Positions 23,383 to 34,965 of a DNA stretch of 64,000 nucleotides are shown in pieces (within the stretch, counting starts at the first letter, position 1; each line of letters starts with the position of its first letter). A model generated the notes under the pieces. It was not told the DNA's origin and made no database searches. It saw only the letters and a list, made by a program, of their open reading frames with translations. The position numbers were made by a program, and so were the translations under genes. The stretch is from Ascidia mentula. Its lineage: Eukaryota; Chordata; Ascidiacea; Phlebobranchia; Ascidiidae. The stretch is taken from the NCBI GenBank assembly GCA_947561715.1, contig OX387199.1, forward strand, positions 67,001 to 131,000. The letters are read 5' to 3'.

Positions 23383-26300
23383 CGCCACAATCAGTGATGA
23401 GAGACAGACGTCACAGTATGAGAGGGGAGGGGGTGTATTATATTCTTCACTATTTGTGTTTCTTGTGCGTTCACTGCAACACAACAACGATTCAAATTCG
23501 TGGCAAATTCTCATTCAGTTAAATAAGTAGGTTTGTCATATTGGTACAAAACTTGTTGTCGTACTAACTTACCGGATGAGCCCTCACTTTTACTGATAAT
23601 TTAAATACAGTTGTTTGATTTTGGCACTTCAAGTAGAGAAGGAGTGCAAATAAAAATGCATGTTCAAGCATAATTATGTCGTAACAATGGTGAAGTTGTA
23701 ATCAACAAATCACCACAACCGGAATCCAATTAGGTCAACAATCTTGCTGCAGCGTTGTACTGCTGTGACTGAAACTAAGTCTGCTTTGCGTATTCTTGTT
23801 GTAGACTACTGAATAGACTCCGTGAGTAGACTTACTCTGTTGAATAGTACGGCAAGTTGCATTATCAAGCGGCGGAAATTAAAGTGAACGTGTTCGTTAG
23901 TGACTGAGCGAGTAATCAAGATAAAATAAACTTTTTTCGAGTCAATTTCCGTAAGAGAATGCGAACGTGAGTGAATGTCAGTTAGTTGGTTGGTTAATAT
24001 CGTGTTGGGAGTGAAGTGGGAACGGGCAACACAGTAGGCAATAAGGTGCGATAAAAAGGTTTGTCGTCGGGCCGGATGCCAGAAGGCTGTGGGAGTTCTG
24101 CAGGAAAGCCTAACTCTGTTTGCGTATTTAAGTATTGTGTTGGGTTTGATCGAGATATCTGCCACAGCGGTTCAGCACTAACTTGCCATCAGTTAAAGCG
24201 CCAACTCAATGCTACACCACCGTCTTCACACCCAAGGGAGGTCATGAATATTACATCACAGTGAGAGAAGAAGTTTGAACAATGGCGGAAAGGTCATGCG
24301 ATGCCGGAGTGGAAATGACAGCTGAGCTTTTACTGTTGTACGCCTGTGGTTGTCCTCACACTCTAGGGGAGTCAACCACAGTAATGTTGCATCGAGTAGT
24401 TGTGGAAAGATGTGTATTGTGTCTTCCTATATAGGCCAAAGAACCTTCTATTAGATGAGAATGGTGTTCCATGACGTAACAAACTCTGTTGGTCAAAAGG
24501 GAAAATTCAACGGAACGCAAAAAAGGCGCGAAATCAATTCTTCGTAAGGTTTGTAAAAGAACACCACCCATTGTGACGTAGATTCGAGAGCTCTTAGAGC
24601 AGCGAGATGTGTCGAGTGAAGTCCAATTGGTAGGCAGAAGTTTTATTGGCGTTGTTGGTTTGTGTGAGGGGAAAATCTCATTCCAACACCTACCATTCCT
24701 GGTAGATTTCTAGGTTTGTTTATTCAGAATTTGTTCATAATCGACTTTTCGCGAAAACCAACGTTTGTTGTAATTCTGCTGCATCACTGTAATCAGCCAG
24801 ATGGCGAAACCATCAGCGATTTGTTTTCGTTTAATTAACATTAACGACACTGCATTGGATTGGAAGGAACGTTGCTGATATCGCAAGAAATTGTCTGCCA
24901 CACAAGCATATGCAGTGGAGCGTGAATCATGTGACCTATCGATCCTTTTTGTAATTTCGACTGAACGCCGTAAGCACAGCAGTTCGTCGGCACGGTTGAG
25001 TAATGCCTGGTTGTTTAGGTTGGCGGAATTGGCTGGAGTTGCCTGGAATTGCTCGCCATCAATAAAAGCTTTTCAACGTTTTTAAACCGTGAACATAATT
25101 GGTTTCAGAAGCTGACGTCAAGCTTTTGAAATATTCATGCGCGCACCGGTTCTCTTGGTAGCTTGCAGGGCGCAACACTGTTTGAACGCGTACTCGTATT
25201 CTGGAATTGTTGTAGCGCTTTTGTCATAGTTGTAGCCATTGACAACTGCTCTTTGTATGATGACACAATCGTTAACTTGACTGTAAAGTTGTGCGTCCCA
25301 TGTTTTGTACAGTGGTTTATGACGAGACAGTTGAGTGATGGAATTAATGCGTCAACAATGGAAACCAGAAATATTCCCATTGTTTTCGTCACATCTTAAC
25401 TGACACATTTTTGTGGGAAAAATCACTGGAAATGCGTCATAGCAGCACGCAACGCTCCTATGCACACGCCCCCTGCAACAGAACGTCGTGGTGAAGTTAC
25501 AACCCAGTAATTACGACTGCCACAAGATTGGAGCGTTTTATATCCTAAGGCTAGTACAAGTTTCGCGACTGGTTTTGAGAATGCAGCTTGTTCAGTTGTT
25601 GTTATTGCTCCATTGTGATGTCACATGCAAGGGAAAGATTAATAATTTAAATTTTATTTATGTGAGGAACGCATGAATGTGTCTTAATAGAAATGTGTTT
25701 CATTTTAACTCGATGTGTTTAATGAGATAAACTGAAGATTATTTTGTTGTGAAAGATTACTGGACCTTGTCGTGACGCTGTTTAGAAGAACAAGCTAAGT
25801 TTAACATTCGGAAGTTCCCCCTCTATCTCCTGCGTGACGTACAACATCCATTTAGAGGGTGTGTAAGTTTATGACGTCAACAATAACCCATCTCCTCGTG
25901 TGCGTGGGTTCTAGTTATAAACTTGGAAGTTTCATTTTTCACGTAAAAACAACGGTTATGTGTGAGGTAATAATCACACAACCTCGTGATTCTCTGTGAC
26001 GCAACAAGGAGAAAAATGGTTAGTGAAGAGTGCGAGGTAAAAATAGAAGGAGAATGGAGTTGTGCAGTTTAAAAACCTCTGTGATGTTTAATCTGAGAGT
26101 TAATTCCTACGTGGGAGAATGTTGGAAGCATGTTTAGAAGAAAAACATCAAATATTGTGTCATTAATGTGGGAATCTGTGCAAGCTAATGATAGTTACCA
26201 CGTGGGTGGAAGTCGCTTCATGTCAATGCACAACGTGACGTCACAAGATGTCAACTGCCAGCTTCCTATACGTAACGAGTCACTTGTGACCAGCTTCACG

Positions 26301-26949
26301 TGACTAAGCCGCCTCATTTTCACCACTTTGCTGTTAAAGAAGAATTCTCGTTTCAGTGGCTTTTGGCATGATAGGATTTGTTGAACTTTGTGTATTTTGG
26401 GTTTAATTTCTCAACATTTAACTCAAACTCTGTTCGGCGTTTTGTTTCCAATTAATCTGGAAGCAATGATGCTGTTTGAATGCTTCCTGGCTAGATTGCC
26501 AGGAAAACTGCTGTATTGATCAAACCCATGTTAGTTAGGAGTAGACTCATATTTATCAGATGGCAAATGTTGTAGAAATGGGGATAGAATTGATATAATT
26601 TAGAAAGTGGCAGAAAACTTTTTACCAGAGTTTCAAAAAGGATTCCCGCAGTCATTCCCTTTTCAGCTCTCAGAATCATAAAAGCTTGGCAAACAAATGT
26701 AAAGGTTGAATGGATTCTTTTCAATTCATTCACCCGCTATTGTGCGTTGACAAAAAGGCGAGAGGCCAGACAGTGAGACAGGGTGGTTGTTGCATTTCGA
26801 ACGTTGTGTTTGTCACGTGTCATGGTGTTACGTATTTTGCGCGCGAACAAAAGAGCACTTGGCTGAAAAACATAGAGTTGTTATTTTGTGGTGATTTTTT
26901 TCAGAAATTAGTGGATATATTTTTGAAAGTGCTGAAAAAGAAACAAAAA
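23383..26949. other. Long spacer between tetraspanins B and C
   Basis: This is 3.6 kb with no recognisable protein, RNA gene or complete repeat. It holds several TGACGTCA palindromes (near 25110, 25872, 26236) and relatives such as TGACGTAA. Open frames here are short and do not resemble known families. Untranslated first exons or enhancers for tetraspanin C may lie here, but nothing proves it. Confidence 0.45.
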
Positions 26950-27939
26950 ATGGCCGGATCGCTTGATTGCTGCAAATACCTCATGTTCTTCTTCAACCTG
27001 CTCATCTTTGTAAGTTTATTTTATGATCGTCATAATTCTGATGTGGCGAAGCTGGCGGAGTTATCAAAGTTTGGTTTGCATTTCAGCTTGGTGGAGCGGC
27101 GTTGTTGGGAGTTGGTATATGGGTGGTTGTCGGTGCCGATTCGTTTCGTCAAATAATCTCTGCCGACCCTGCTATATTCAATGCAGTCTACATCATCATA
27201 GCTGTCGGCTGCCTTCTCTTCATCGTTGGATTCCTCGGATGTTGCGGAGCAATCAAGGAGAACAAATGCATGCTTGCTACGGTAAGTTGCTCAATCTGAA
27301 CCGAATGTACACGACGGAATGATATTCTTCACTTCAACATCAAATTATATTCCAGTTCTTTGCGTTGGTTCTCGTCATCTTCATCCTAGAGATAGTCGGT
27401 GGAGTTCTGGCATTCGTGTATTATCCCAAAGCTAAACAAGCCGCCTTAGATACGATGAGTTTATACGGACAAAACACGGAGGCTGGCCGGACTGCAACTG
27501 CTGCATGGGATGCTTTGGAAAAAGAGGTCAGCAATCTACACAAAGATATCTGGGGCTGATATTTTTTATGTTGTTTAATCTGAGAACACGAATCACAGAC
27601 AACAAAATGTTAAAAAAATCTCAAGGTTGCCAAATTGACTGATTATGAAACTTTGTTTAGTTCCAATGTTGTGGAATCAACGGACCACAAGACTGGGTCT
27701 TAGTATCTGAAGTTGGCCACTGCGTCGGATTACCAGCCACAGGATGTGAAGCAAGGATCAAGAATTACTTCTGGGTTTTGGGAGGAATTGCTGTCGCCAT
27801 CTTGTTTGTCGAGGTATGCGTTACACACTAATTTATGCAAGGTTACAAGTGGTAAAATAATGTTTATTTGTTTCAGATAATGGCAATGGTCTTTGCTTGC
27901 TGCCTTTACAAACAGGCTGATAAAGAGCGATACGCTTGA
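26950..27939 (+). CDS. Tetraspanin C (four-cysteine large loop)
   Basis: This is a third tetraspanin of 213 residues. Exons are 26950-27009, 27087-27281, 27356-27526, 27661-27813 and 27877-27939, all phase 0. Exons 2 and 3 have exactly the lengths (195 and 171 nt) of tetraspanin A, and the region FLGCCGAIKENKC is almost the same, so A and C are close duplicates. Exon 4 is 96 nt shorter than in A. The large loop keeps FQCCG but has only GHC and GC further on, with the second CC pair lost, giving four cysteines and one fewer predicted disulfide. The ATG follows a purine-rich AAAAA context. Confidence 0.92.
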
Positions 27940-29682
27940 GTGGTCAGGTGACTGTTGTACATACCAGCGGAACAATTCTTGTTTTCCAGTTTGTTGATAC
28001 CGTTCCGCTCTTTTGTTTGCCTGCTAATGACGTAACCATGTCTTTATGACGTAACACTACCATAAAATTAGAATACCGGTTCTGTATTTGATTCGTTTTT
28101 TCGTTCTGTACATTGCCTTCACGGTGTCTACGTTTTCAATACACATTTAATGGAACTTACAGCTGCAATTGTTTACAATTATGACGTCACGTTTAACTGT
28201 GACGCAAGAATTGTTTAGGTTTTAACTTATGAAAAAGAATTAATTTGTTGTTAAATTGAGAAGTGTAGAGATCATGACAAATCCCATGAGAGGAAGTAGA
28301 TAAATCGATGAAGTTTTCTTGACTTCTCCCAGCTTATGAATATTTCAAACGTGCAGTTTCGTATCCAGCTTTTCAATTATTTATAAAGATTCCATTTCTA
28401 AACGAAGCATTTCACAAAAATCCTTAAAACCCTTAGAGAGCAAGACAAACACGCACCGTTACTTCATATTTCTTTGATCGTGTGTTTTAAAATCCAAACT
28501 GCTCATTGGCGCCAGAAGTGGTGACAAGTTGTTTACGAATTCAGGCCGAGTGAAACAGGTGGCAACAATTTGTGGGCGACAGAAACTCCTTCAATTTATT
28601 CCACTTCCAATAAAACGACCAGGTTTTACCCAAGAAACAATTCACGTGAAGACATTTCGAAAATAAATTTTGTTGACACAAAATACTTTAACAATGTGTG
28701 TTCATTGTGTGAAGACAATGAAGTCGAAACCTTTGTGATGTGACAAGTTGATTTATAAGATCGCGATGTTTACCACGCTGAAACAATGGAGTGCACTTAA
28801 ATGACATTATTGCGTAACAATGATACAAAATGAATACGCCGAACAGTAGAATTGAGCGCACCAGTAAGGATTGGTCAGACTATCAAACTATAGCAAGTTG
28901 CAGCAAACTGCTGACCTTGCCAACAGACGGGCAAGGTCATTTTCGAGTCGCTTGTTTGTAACACTCGAGGAAGTGAATGGTTCTACCGTGGATAAACGGT
29001 TTTATTAAATGTTACTGGAGGGAATTTAAGGTTAACGTTGCTTGCCACGAACTTCCGGTACACAAGGCTTACAACGAGGGGTGAATTCTGGCGCTCAAGA
29101 CAGAAACACGAAACGCTTTTAAGAATTTGACGAGATATTTTCAAACGTTTTTCATACAGGATGTAGTTGCGTTGACGCAGCGTTTGACATTTCCACCTCT
29201 TGCGGTTTTAAATTCGTCGTTTGTGAGATTTGGAAAAAGAACACTTTTTTGCATTCAGAACTTTCATAAAAATTGCAATTGTTTGTTACGTCATAATACA
29301 GACACAAACAGCAGTAAATTGAATCAGAATTTTGGAACACGGAAGTTATTCGAATGAACCAAATAAAATAGTTTCGTCATAATTGATAAGGTCATTGAAG
29401 GTCAGAGTGAGGAAATTCGTATTCATGTGGTGTTTCCCCGACTTCGTATTTGTACATTGTGACGTTGTAATTGAATGATTGTTGCGTTGTCGGATGAGAT
29501 TTAACGGGAAATCGTTTTCAATGAAATAATTGTTTTTACTTCTGTTTGATGCGGTGGAAAGTCAGGTTTCCATGCAGGAGTTGTCACAGCTTCTTTACAT
29601 AAATGTGTCAGTTGTTGGTTTAGGTTCCAAGACAACGTATATAGCTTGAGAATATCTCAGATTTGATCAAATCTTGTCTGTT
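27940..29682. other. Intergenic region between tetraspanin C and the GPCR
   Basis: This is 1.7 kb of AT-rich sequence holding the tetraspanin C 3' UTR and presumably the GPCR promoter. One TGACGTCA lies near 28182. I recognise no gene. Confidence 0.5.
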
Positions 29683-31358
29683 ATGAACAACTCATCTTAC
29701 TCCATGTCCGACCTTGGAACGTCACCTGCTACTGAAACCCAACAGGTGCGGATTTATTTCAACAAATTTACTTTTATTGTATCATGTTAGTGGAATTATT
29801 TACAGTTAAAACCAATCACCGTCATCAGGTTTCTTCATAGATTGGAATAGCTGTCGGTATCGCGATCCTGGGGGCGTGGAGCACATTTGGAAACTTCATC
29901 ACCCTCCTCGCGATTACAACACAGAGAGGAATGCTTACGAAGTGCAACCTCTTCATCCTGAGCCTCGCAGTTTCAGATCTCTTGTCAGGTTGCATTGCTT
30001 CTCCTCTCTGGTTATACAGAAGGTACGGATAAAAACCAAAACTTATAATGTGTTTTCCACCACATAAACCAACAACAAAGTTGAAAGTGAATCGTGTAAT
30101 AAAAAGGTTGTGGATCGTCTACGAAGTTTGCTTCCATAAAAATATTTGAGAGCGATTCAAAAACCTGATACGATTTAATGTATGATTTCTATGTAGAACT
30201 TGGGGGTTTTACGACTGGGGTTGGGGACAATTTCTTTGTCATCTGTTTTGGTTTACCGACGAATCTACGTCATATTGCACGTCATTGCACATCGCGTCAT
30301 TCGCCGTGTGGAGGTTACTTGGGGTCAAGTGCCCGATCAAGTTTGAATCTATTAAAAAAAGGTACAACAACCAAAGTTAAAAAGAGAGATTAAAGCAATC
30401 TTGATTTCAGAACAATTACGATTTGGCTCACCCTACTTTGGACGCTTTCCGTCATATTCGGTGGATTCGTGTTCAGTTCTTTTTACGATGCAACTCGTAA
30501 ATTGGGTTCCGGAAAGGTTTGGAGCAGTTGGCCCATGTGCTCGATACGCTTGGCTGACAACGGGTGCGTCACGTGTAATAATTGTGTCACGTGTCTAACG
30601 AATTGTTGTACAGAGTTGAGAAGCAGAAGGCTTACTACACTTTCTCCCAAACCACGTTCATGGTTCTACCCCTGCTGGTCCTCCTCACTTCATCCTCGTT
30701 GCTCGTGAACGAACTTTACTCCCGGAAACAAATCAAGAGCAGGCAGAGGAGAAACAAAGGTGGGGATAAAAATAATTCTGAAGCGAAACTAAAAAGATTT
30801 TGTCCCAGAAAAGAAAGCTTCGATGCAACTTGCACTTATTGCGTCATCATTTCTGTTCGGGTACATCCCCATGACAACTTACGTCATGTGGACCACGCGA
30901 CAAAAGAACAAAACTCCACTGTAAGTTGGTTATTATGTCATATTTACTTTATATGACGTCAACAATTGTGATTTAGACTGGATTACTGGTTTCATGTGGG
31001 TGCTTACTTCGCTTTAAGGTTGTCAGAATGTGTGAATCCGATTGTTTACAACATCGCCTCATCCAATATGAGAAAAGCTTCAATGGCCGTGATTCTACGG
31101 GTCATGTAAGTGTGCACACACCTGCGTTGCATACGTTTAAATCTTCACGTAAACTTTTTCAGAACATTTGGGCGAGGGAAACTTCAAACTGTCAATCACT
31201 CACTCACAACACCTAGAGTAGCGACTCCTAGTGGTAGTAGACCGATCTCTTCACCCCACAGAGTGACGTCATTAACACGGTCGCTAGTGTTACGTCACAA
31301 TAAAGAAGAAGAAATATTTAATGTGGATATTTTGTCCGCCGATTCTGCCAAATTGTGA
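29683..31358 (+). CDS. Class A (rhodopsin-like) G-protein-coupled receptor, atypical
   Basis: This is a seven-helix receptor of 381 residues. Exons are 29683-29745, 29841-30022, 30197-30361, 30411-30563, 30614-30759, 30809-30920, 30977-31105 and 31163-31358, and all phases close. The short N-terminus has an NNSS glycosylation site. TM1 carries GN, TM2 LSLAVSDLL, and TM7 SECVNPIVYN (residues 290-299), all class A hallmarks. The end of TM3 reads AVWRLLGV (118-125), so the DRY motif is WRL, with only the arginine kept. TM6 reads FLFGYIP (251-257), so the CWxP toggle tryptophan is a tyrosine. The third loop is basic (RQRRNK) and the tail Ser/Thr-rich. Ligand and closest vertebrate family are not evident. 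The 49-nt intron after exon 3 is among the shortest seen. Confidence 0.85.
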
Positions 31359-31373
31359 TTTCTATGTCTCGCA

Positions 31374-31379
31374 AATAAA
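31374..31379 (+). terminator. GPCR poly(A) signal AATAAA
   Basis: AATAAA lies 16 bases past the GPCR stop. The next gene starts at 31497, so the two genes are separated by under 140 bases. Confidence 0.5.
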
Positions 31380-31496
31380 ATACTTTTACAACGACTGTGC
31401 AGCGTATTTACATTCGGGGGTGACGTCACCGATGAGTCAGCATGTTCGGAAGTGGTGGGTGACGCGTGTTATAATCAACCAGAGTTGGTTGCAACC

Positions 31497-34400
31497 ATGG
31501 AGGAATACAAGCTTACCATAAAGGTAAGGACTTTGCGGGGATTCCGGGATTTCGTGAATTATGTTGGAGTCGGTATCAAGGAAATATTGAAACATTAGAA
31601 TTAATCGCAATTCGATTGGAAGATTTTAAATTCAAGCTTGGAATAGATCAAGTTTTAAATCAAATGCAACTTAAATCTCAGATTGAAGCTTGTTTGTGGA
31701 CGATATTTTGTCGGGACGAATTCGTTTCGACTATTGACGATAAATGGCAACAAACCACATACTTCTTTATACCGCATATCGATATACAGTCAACTTGGTA
31801 CATTCTTGACAGACGAACAGTCGCCATTTCTCTGCCGGAACAATAGCTACCGTGTGTGTGAAAATCGTAGGAGAGGAAGGTACATCTACAAAATGGACAA
31901 CGTTGGATTATTTGTTCAAAAACGATTTCCAGAAGGGATCGGTGGAAAGTTACACGGTTTACAACAATGACGAAGTGATTGGAAAACCGATGATGATACA
32001 CTTCAGTAAGTTTCGTGTCACACTTCAGTAAGTTTCATGTCACACTTCAGTAAGTTTCGTGTCACACTTCAGTAAGTTTCGTGTCACAGTTCAGTAAGTT
32101 TCGTGTCACACTTCAGTAAGTTTCATGTCACAGTTCAGTAAGTTTTATGTTACACTTCAGTAAGTGTCATGTTACGCATCAGTAAGTTTTACTTTACAAT
32201 GGTATCGTTAAAGCAAATCAAGCAACATTTCTTACGTCACAAACCAAAATAATTGTTTTGCAGAATTAAAAGGTCTTACTCCGGATGTGTGGTTGTGTGA
32301 CGACATAATAGTGGAATACAAAGCATTGGAATATTATTTTCCTGTTTATGAATGGTTGGAGAATGAGTTGATTGTTATGGAGGGAAAAGGTAACTTCCAC
32401 CTAACAATAAATATCGCCCCCAAATATTCGATGCATTTGAACGAAGACATCAGAAATTGCGAAGTTCAACACTAAAATTACTTTGCAGCTACTTTGCCAC
32501 AGAATGTCACAAATGACCACTTACGTCTGGCTCGCAAAGCTGAAGTGAAAAACAAACAAGACAACATTAGGTGGCAACAGAGAGCAACCAACGAGGGCGA
32601 AATGGGTTGGGGAATTCCCCGTTTCATTGACGCCGAATGTGAGCTTTCGTTGATTTTAGGAGAAACAAGATCTAAGTTGATCCAAGATGCCGAGGATTCA
32701 TGGAGAACGAATTTGAACGAGTTGAGGAATCGATTCAGAGGTTTGGAACGGTTCGGGTTTGACTCCGATCAAATTATTCTGTTCCGCTTTAACAGGTTTG
32801 TTTCGGAAAATGCGTTCACCGGCCGACTACAAAGCTCTTTACAGAAACATTGGAGCTCACGACCCTCCTTTCATCAATAGGTAAGGATATATGGCTAAAA
32901 AACATGGTATGTTTCTCTGGTTACCGGCCACGTGTCATCATTAACAGAATAGTTTCAGAATAGGATTGTGTTCGACAATATATTGTTGCCGATTATGACG
33001 TAACAATGCATTCAGATGGCGAAAAGACGACGAAGTTGGAAGACAAATGTTATCGGGGATTTCCCCACTCGACATAGAAATGTGTAAATGTATTCCAGAA
33101 TATTGCCAAGTATCAGGTGACAATATTGATTGTCTTCTACCGGAAGGGGTGACCTTGAGGACGGAGATGAAGGTGAGAATGTAGGTCAACTTTGTACCTG
33201 TATGGATTGTACATATTGATTTCCAGGCAGGGCGTATCTACATTGCTGACTACACGGAAGGTTTAAACGTGAAGCGGAACATTAATCCACAAACCGGAAA
33301 TTCATACGTACACGCCGATTGTGTCGTCATATTTCACTCAACACGAGATCTACAATTTCGACCGATTGCGATCCAACTTATACCTCATGATGAGGACAGT
33401 ATTTTCACACCGAATGATGACGAATACGATTGGTTGTTAGCGAAAATGTTCATGCGTTCCGCTTCACAAAGTTTTCATCAGGTGATTCACCGTTTCACTG
33501 GTTTCAAATTATATTTTACCACACATTAAAACCCCGCTTAAAATGTTTCTTTCTGAAACTCAACGGTGAAGCTTTTTTCTCAGTGGAAATACAGGTTCCT
33601 ACAAACGAACGCTGTTTCTGAGGTTTATTGCGTTGCCCTGATGCGCAACCTGCCACGATGCCACCCAGTGTACAAACTATTACGACCTCATCTCCGCACG
33701 GTGGCGCACGTCAACCGGGAGGCGAGAGATGATTGGTTGAGTGAGGATTGTGACGTCAACAAATCCGTCAATCTGAGTACATTACAGGATATGTTTGATC
33801 ACATTTGAGACATAATTTCAACATTTAATTTACAGATACTTTGTCCCTGGTCAGGGAATGTTTTAAAACGTTCCGCATCGATGACCTCGACATTCCAAAG
33901 CTTCTGGAAAGAAAAGGTTAATATTTCTATGTTTCACCCCAACATTTAACATTTCTATCTTCAGGTCTAGACGACCCTAACTTGCTTCCAAACTTCTACT
34001 ACCGAGATGACGTCATACAACTGTGGGGGGTAATCAGCAAATACGTTGGTGACGTCATTAGATACTTCTACGAGTGCGATGACGTGAGTAAACTGGCTTG
34101 GTGGTGACTTTTAACATAAAAGTTGTATTGACCTAATTGGATGGAAGTTTACCAACGATATTTATCGCATTTCCCGCGTAACAGGACGTCATGCATGACG
34201 ATGAATTGCAAGAGTGGACGCGGGATGCGGCAATTGAAGGATTCGGTTGGCAGGATGGTGACACTAGAGGCGCACCAGAGCATATTGACTCAGTTCAACA
34301 ACTGGTTTGTTCCGTCACGGCACAATTCCTCACTGACCAAACTAAATTCAAGCGACCTTGAACCAGCTAACCTCACCTTGGTTCACACAGGTCGACTTAT

Positions 34401-34965
34401 GTACGTTGTTGGTTTTCACCAGCTCCGTTCAACACGCTATGCTGACTTACCAACAGATGGAGACTTACAGGTTCGTCCCGAACGCACCATGTGTGATGCG
34501 GATGCCTGTACATCAACACGGGGAGGTTAGGATGAGGTTAAAGTCATTATTAAGTAAGTTTGAAACCTTCCAATCATGCAGGGTACACTGGAAAGAATAA
34601 TGCAAACACTCCCAGATGTCAAAGCTTCAAACACAATGATTTCGTTCTCGTATCGATTGTCGAAGTTCTCGAAGGGCGAGGTACTAGAATTTAAAGATAT
34701 TTCTGATTTAATTTCAAAGATAAATCATGATTGCCTCAAAGTGAACCAGATTAATCACATTTTTGGGGGCAAACTTGCTTTTAAGGTTTTTTTGGGTGAA
34801 AAACTGGAGTCGTTTTTTGTGGAAGAATCTGTTGGAGAAACACTGGATAAATTTAAGATTTCCCTGGATGAGTTGGAAGTAAACTTTCGAGCAAGAAACG
34901 AGCAGCTTATTTATCCGTACACAGCTTTGTTGCCTAGCAACATACCACGAAGCATAGTTAACTAA
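31497..34965 (+). CDS. Lipoxygenase-like protein lacking most iron ligands (probable pseudoenzyme)
   Basis: Thirteen exons (31497-31523, 31813-32005, 32264-32389, 32489-32740, 32796-32880, 33016-33172, 33227-33481, 33584-33776, 33836-33916, 33965-34083, 34185-34304, 34391-34525, 34582-34965) give 708 residues, close to animal lipoxygenases. A PLAT domain is N-terminal (about 1-115). The catalytic fold is clear: WRKDDEVGRQMLSG, YIADY, DWLLAKMFMRS, LPRCHPVYK, RDDVIQLW, VPNAPCVMRMP, ARNEQLIYPY. Aligned without gaps to human lipoxygenases, the two helix-9 iron histidines are Arg369 and Asn374. The QH pair is kept (His551), but the ligand four residues on is Thr555. The usual C-terminal Ile is Asn708. 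Exons are open and well spliced, so this looks like an expressed non-catalytic member rather than a pseudogene. An extra ~35 residues sit before the LG..ESFF segment. Confidence 0.85.
31999..32196. repeat. 22-bp tandem repeat (x9) that reiterates a 5' splice site
   Basis: The unit CACTTCAGTAAGTTTCGTGT plus CA occurs nine times with small changes, at 22-bp spacing from 31999. The first copy contains the real donor of lipoxygenase exon 2 (cut after 32005). Each later copy carries the same CAGTAAGT core at 32006 plus multiples of 22. Confidence 0.95.

Noticed and set aside
23300..23521. Long C-terminal tail for tetraspanin B from an earlier acceptor
   Set aside because: The later acceptor at 23328 gives a normal fourth helix and short tail as in the two relatives, while the long tail looks random.
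26710..27156. 148-codon open frame upstream of and overlapping tetraspanin C
   Set aside because: It overlaps exons 1 and 2 of a well-supported tetraspanin in another frame.
31616..31846. Open frame just before lipoxygenase exon 2 as coding
   Set aside because: The PLAT-domain alignment needs the acceptor at 31812 in a different frame, and the frame here resembles nothing.
32741..32880. Frameshift or pseudogene break in the lipoxygenase-like gene
   Set aside because: A 55-nt phase-1 intron (32741-32795) restores the expected sequence leading into the WRKDDE block.
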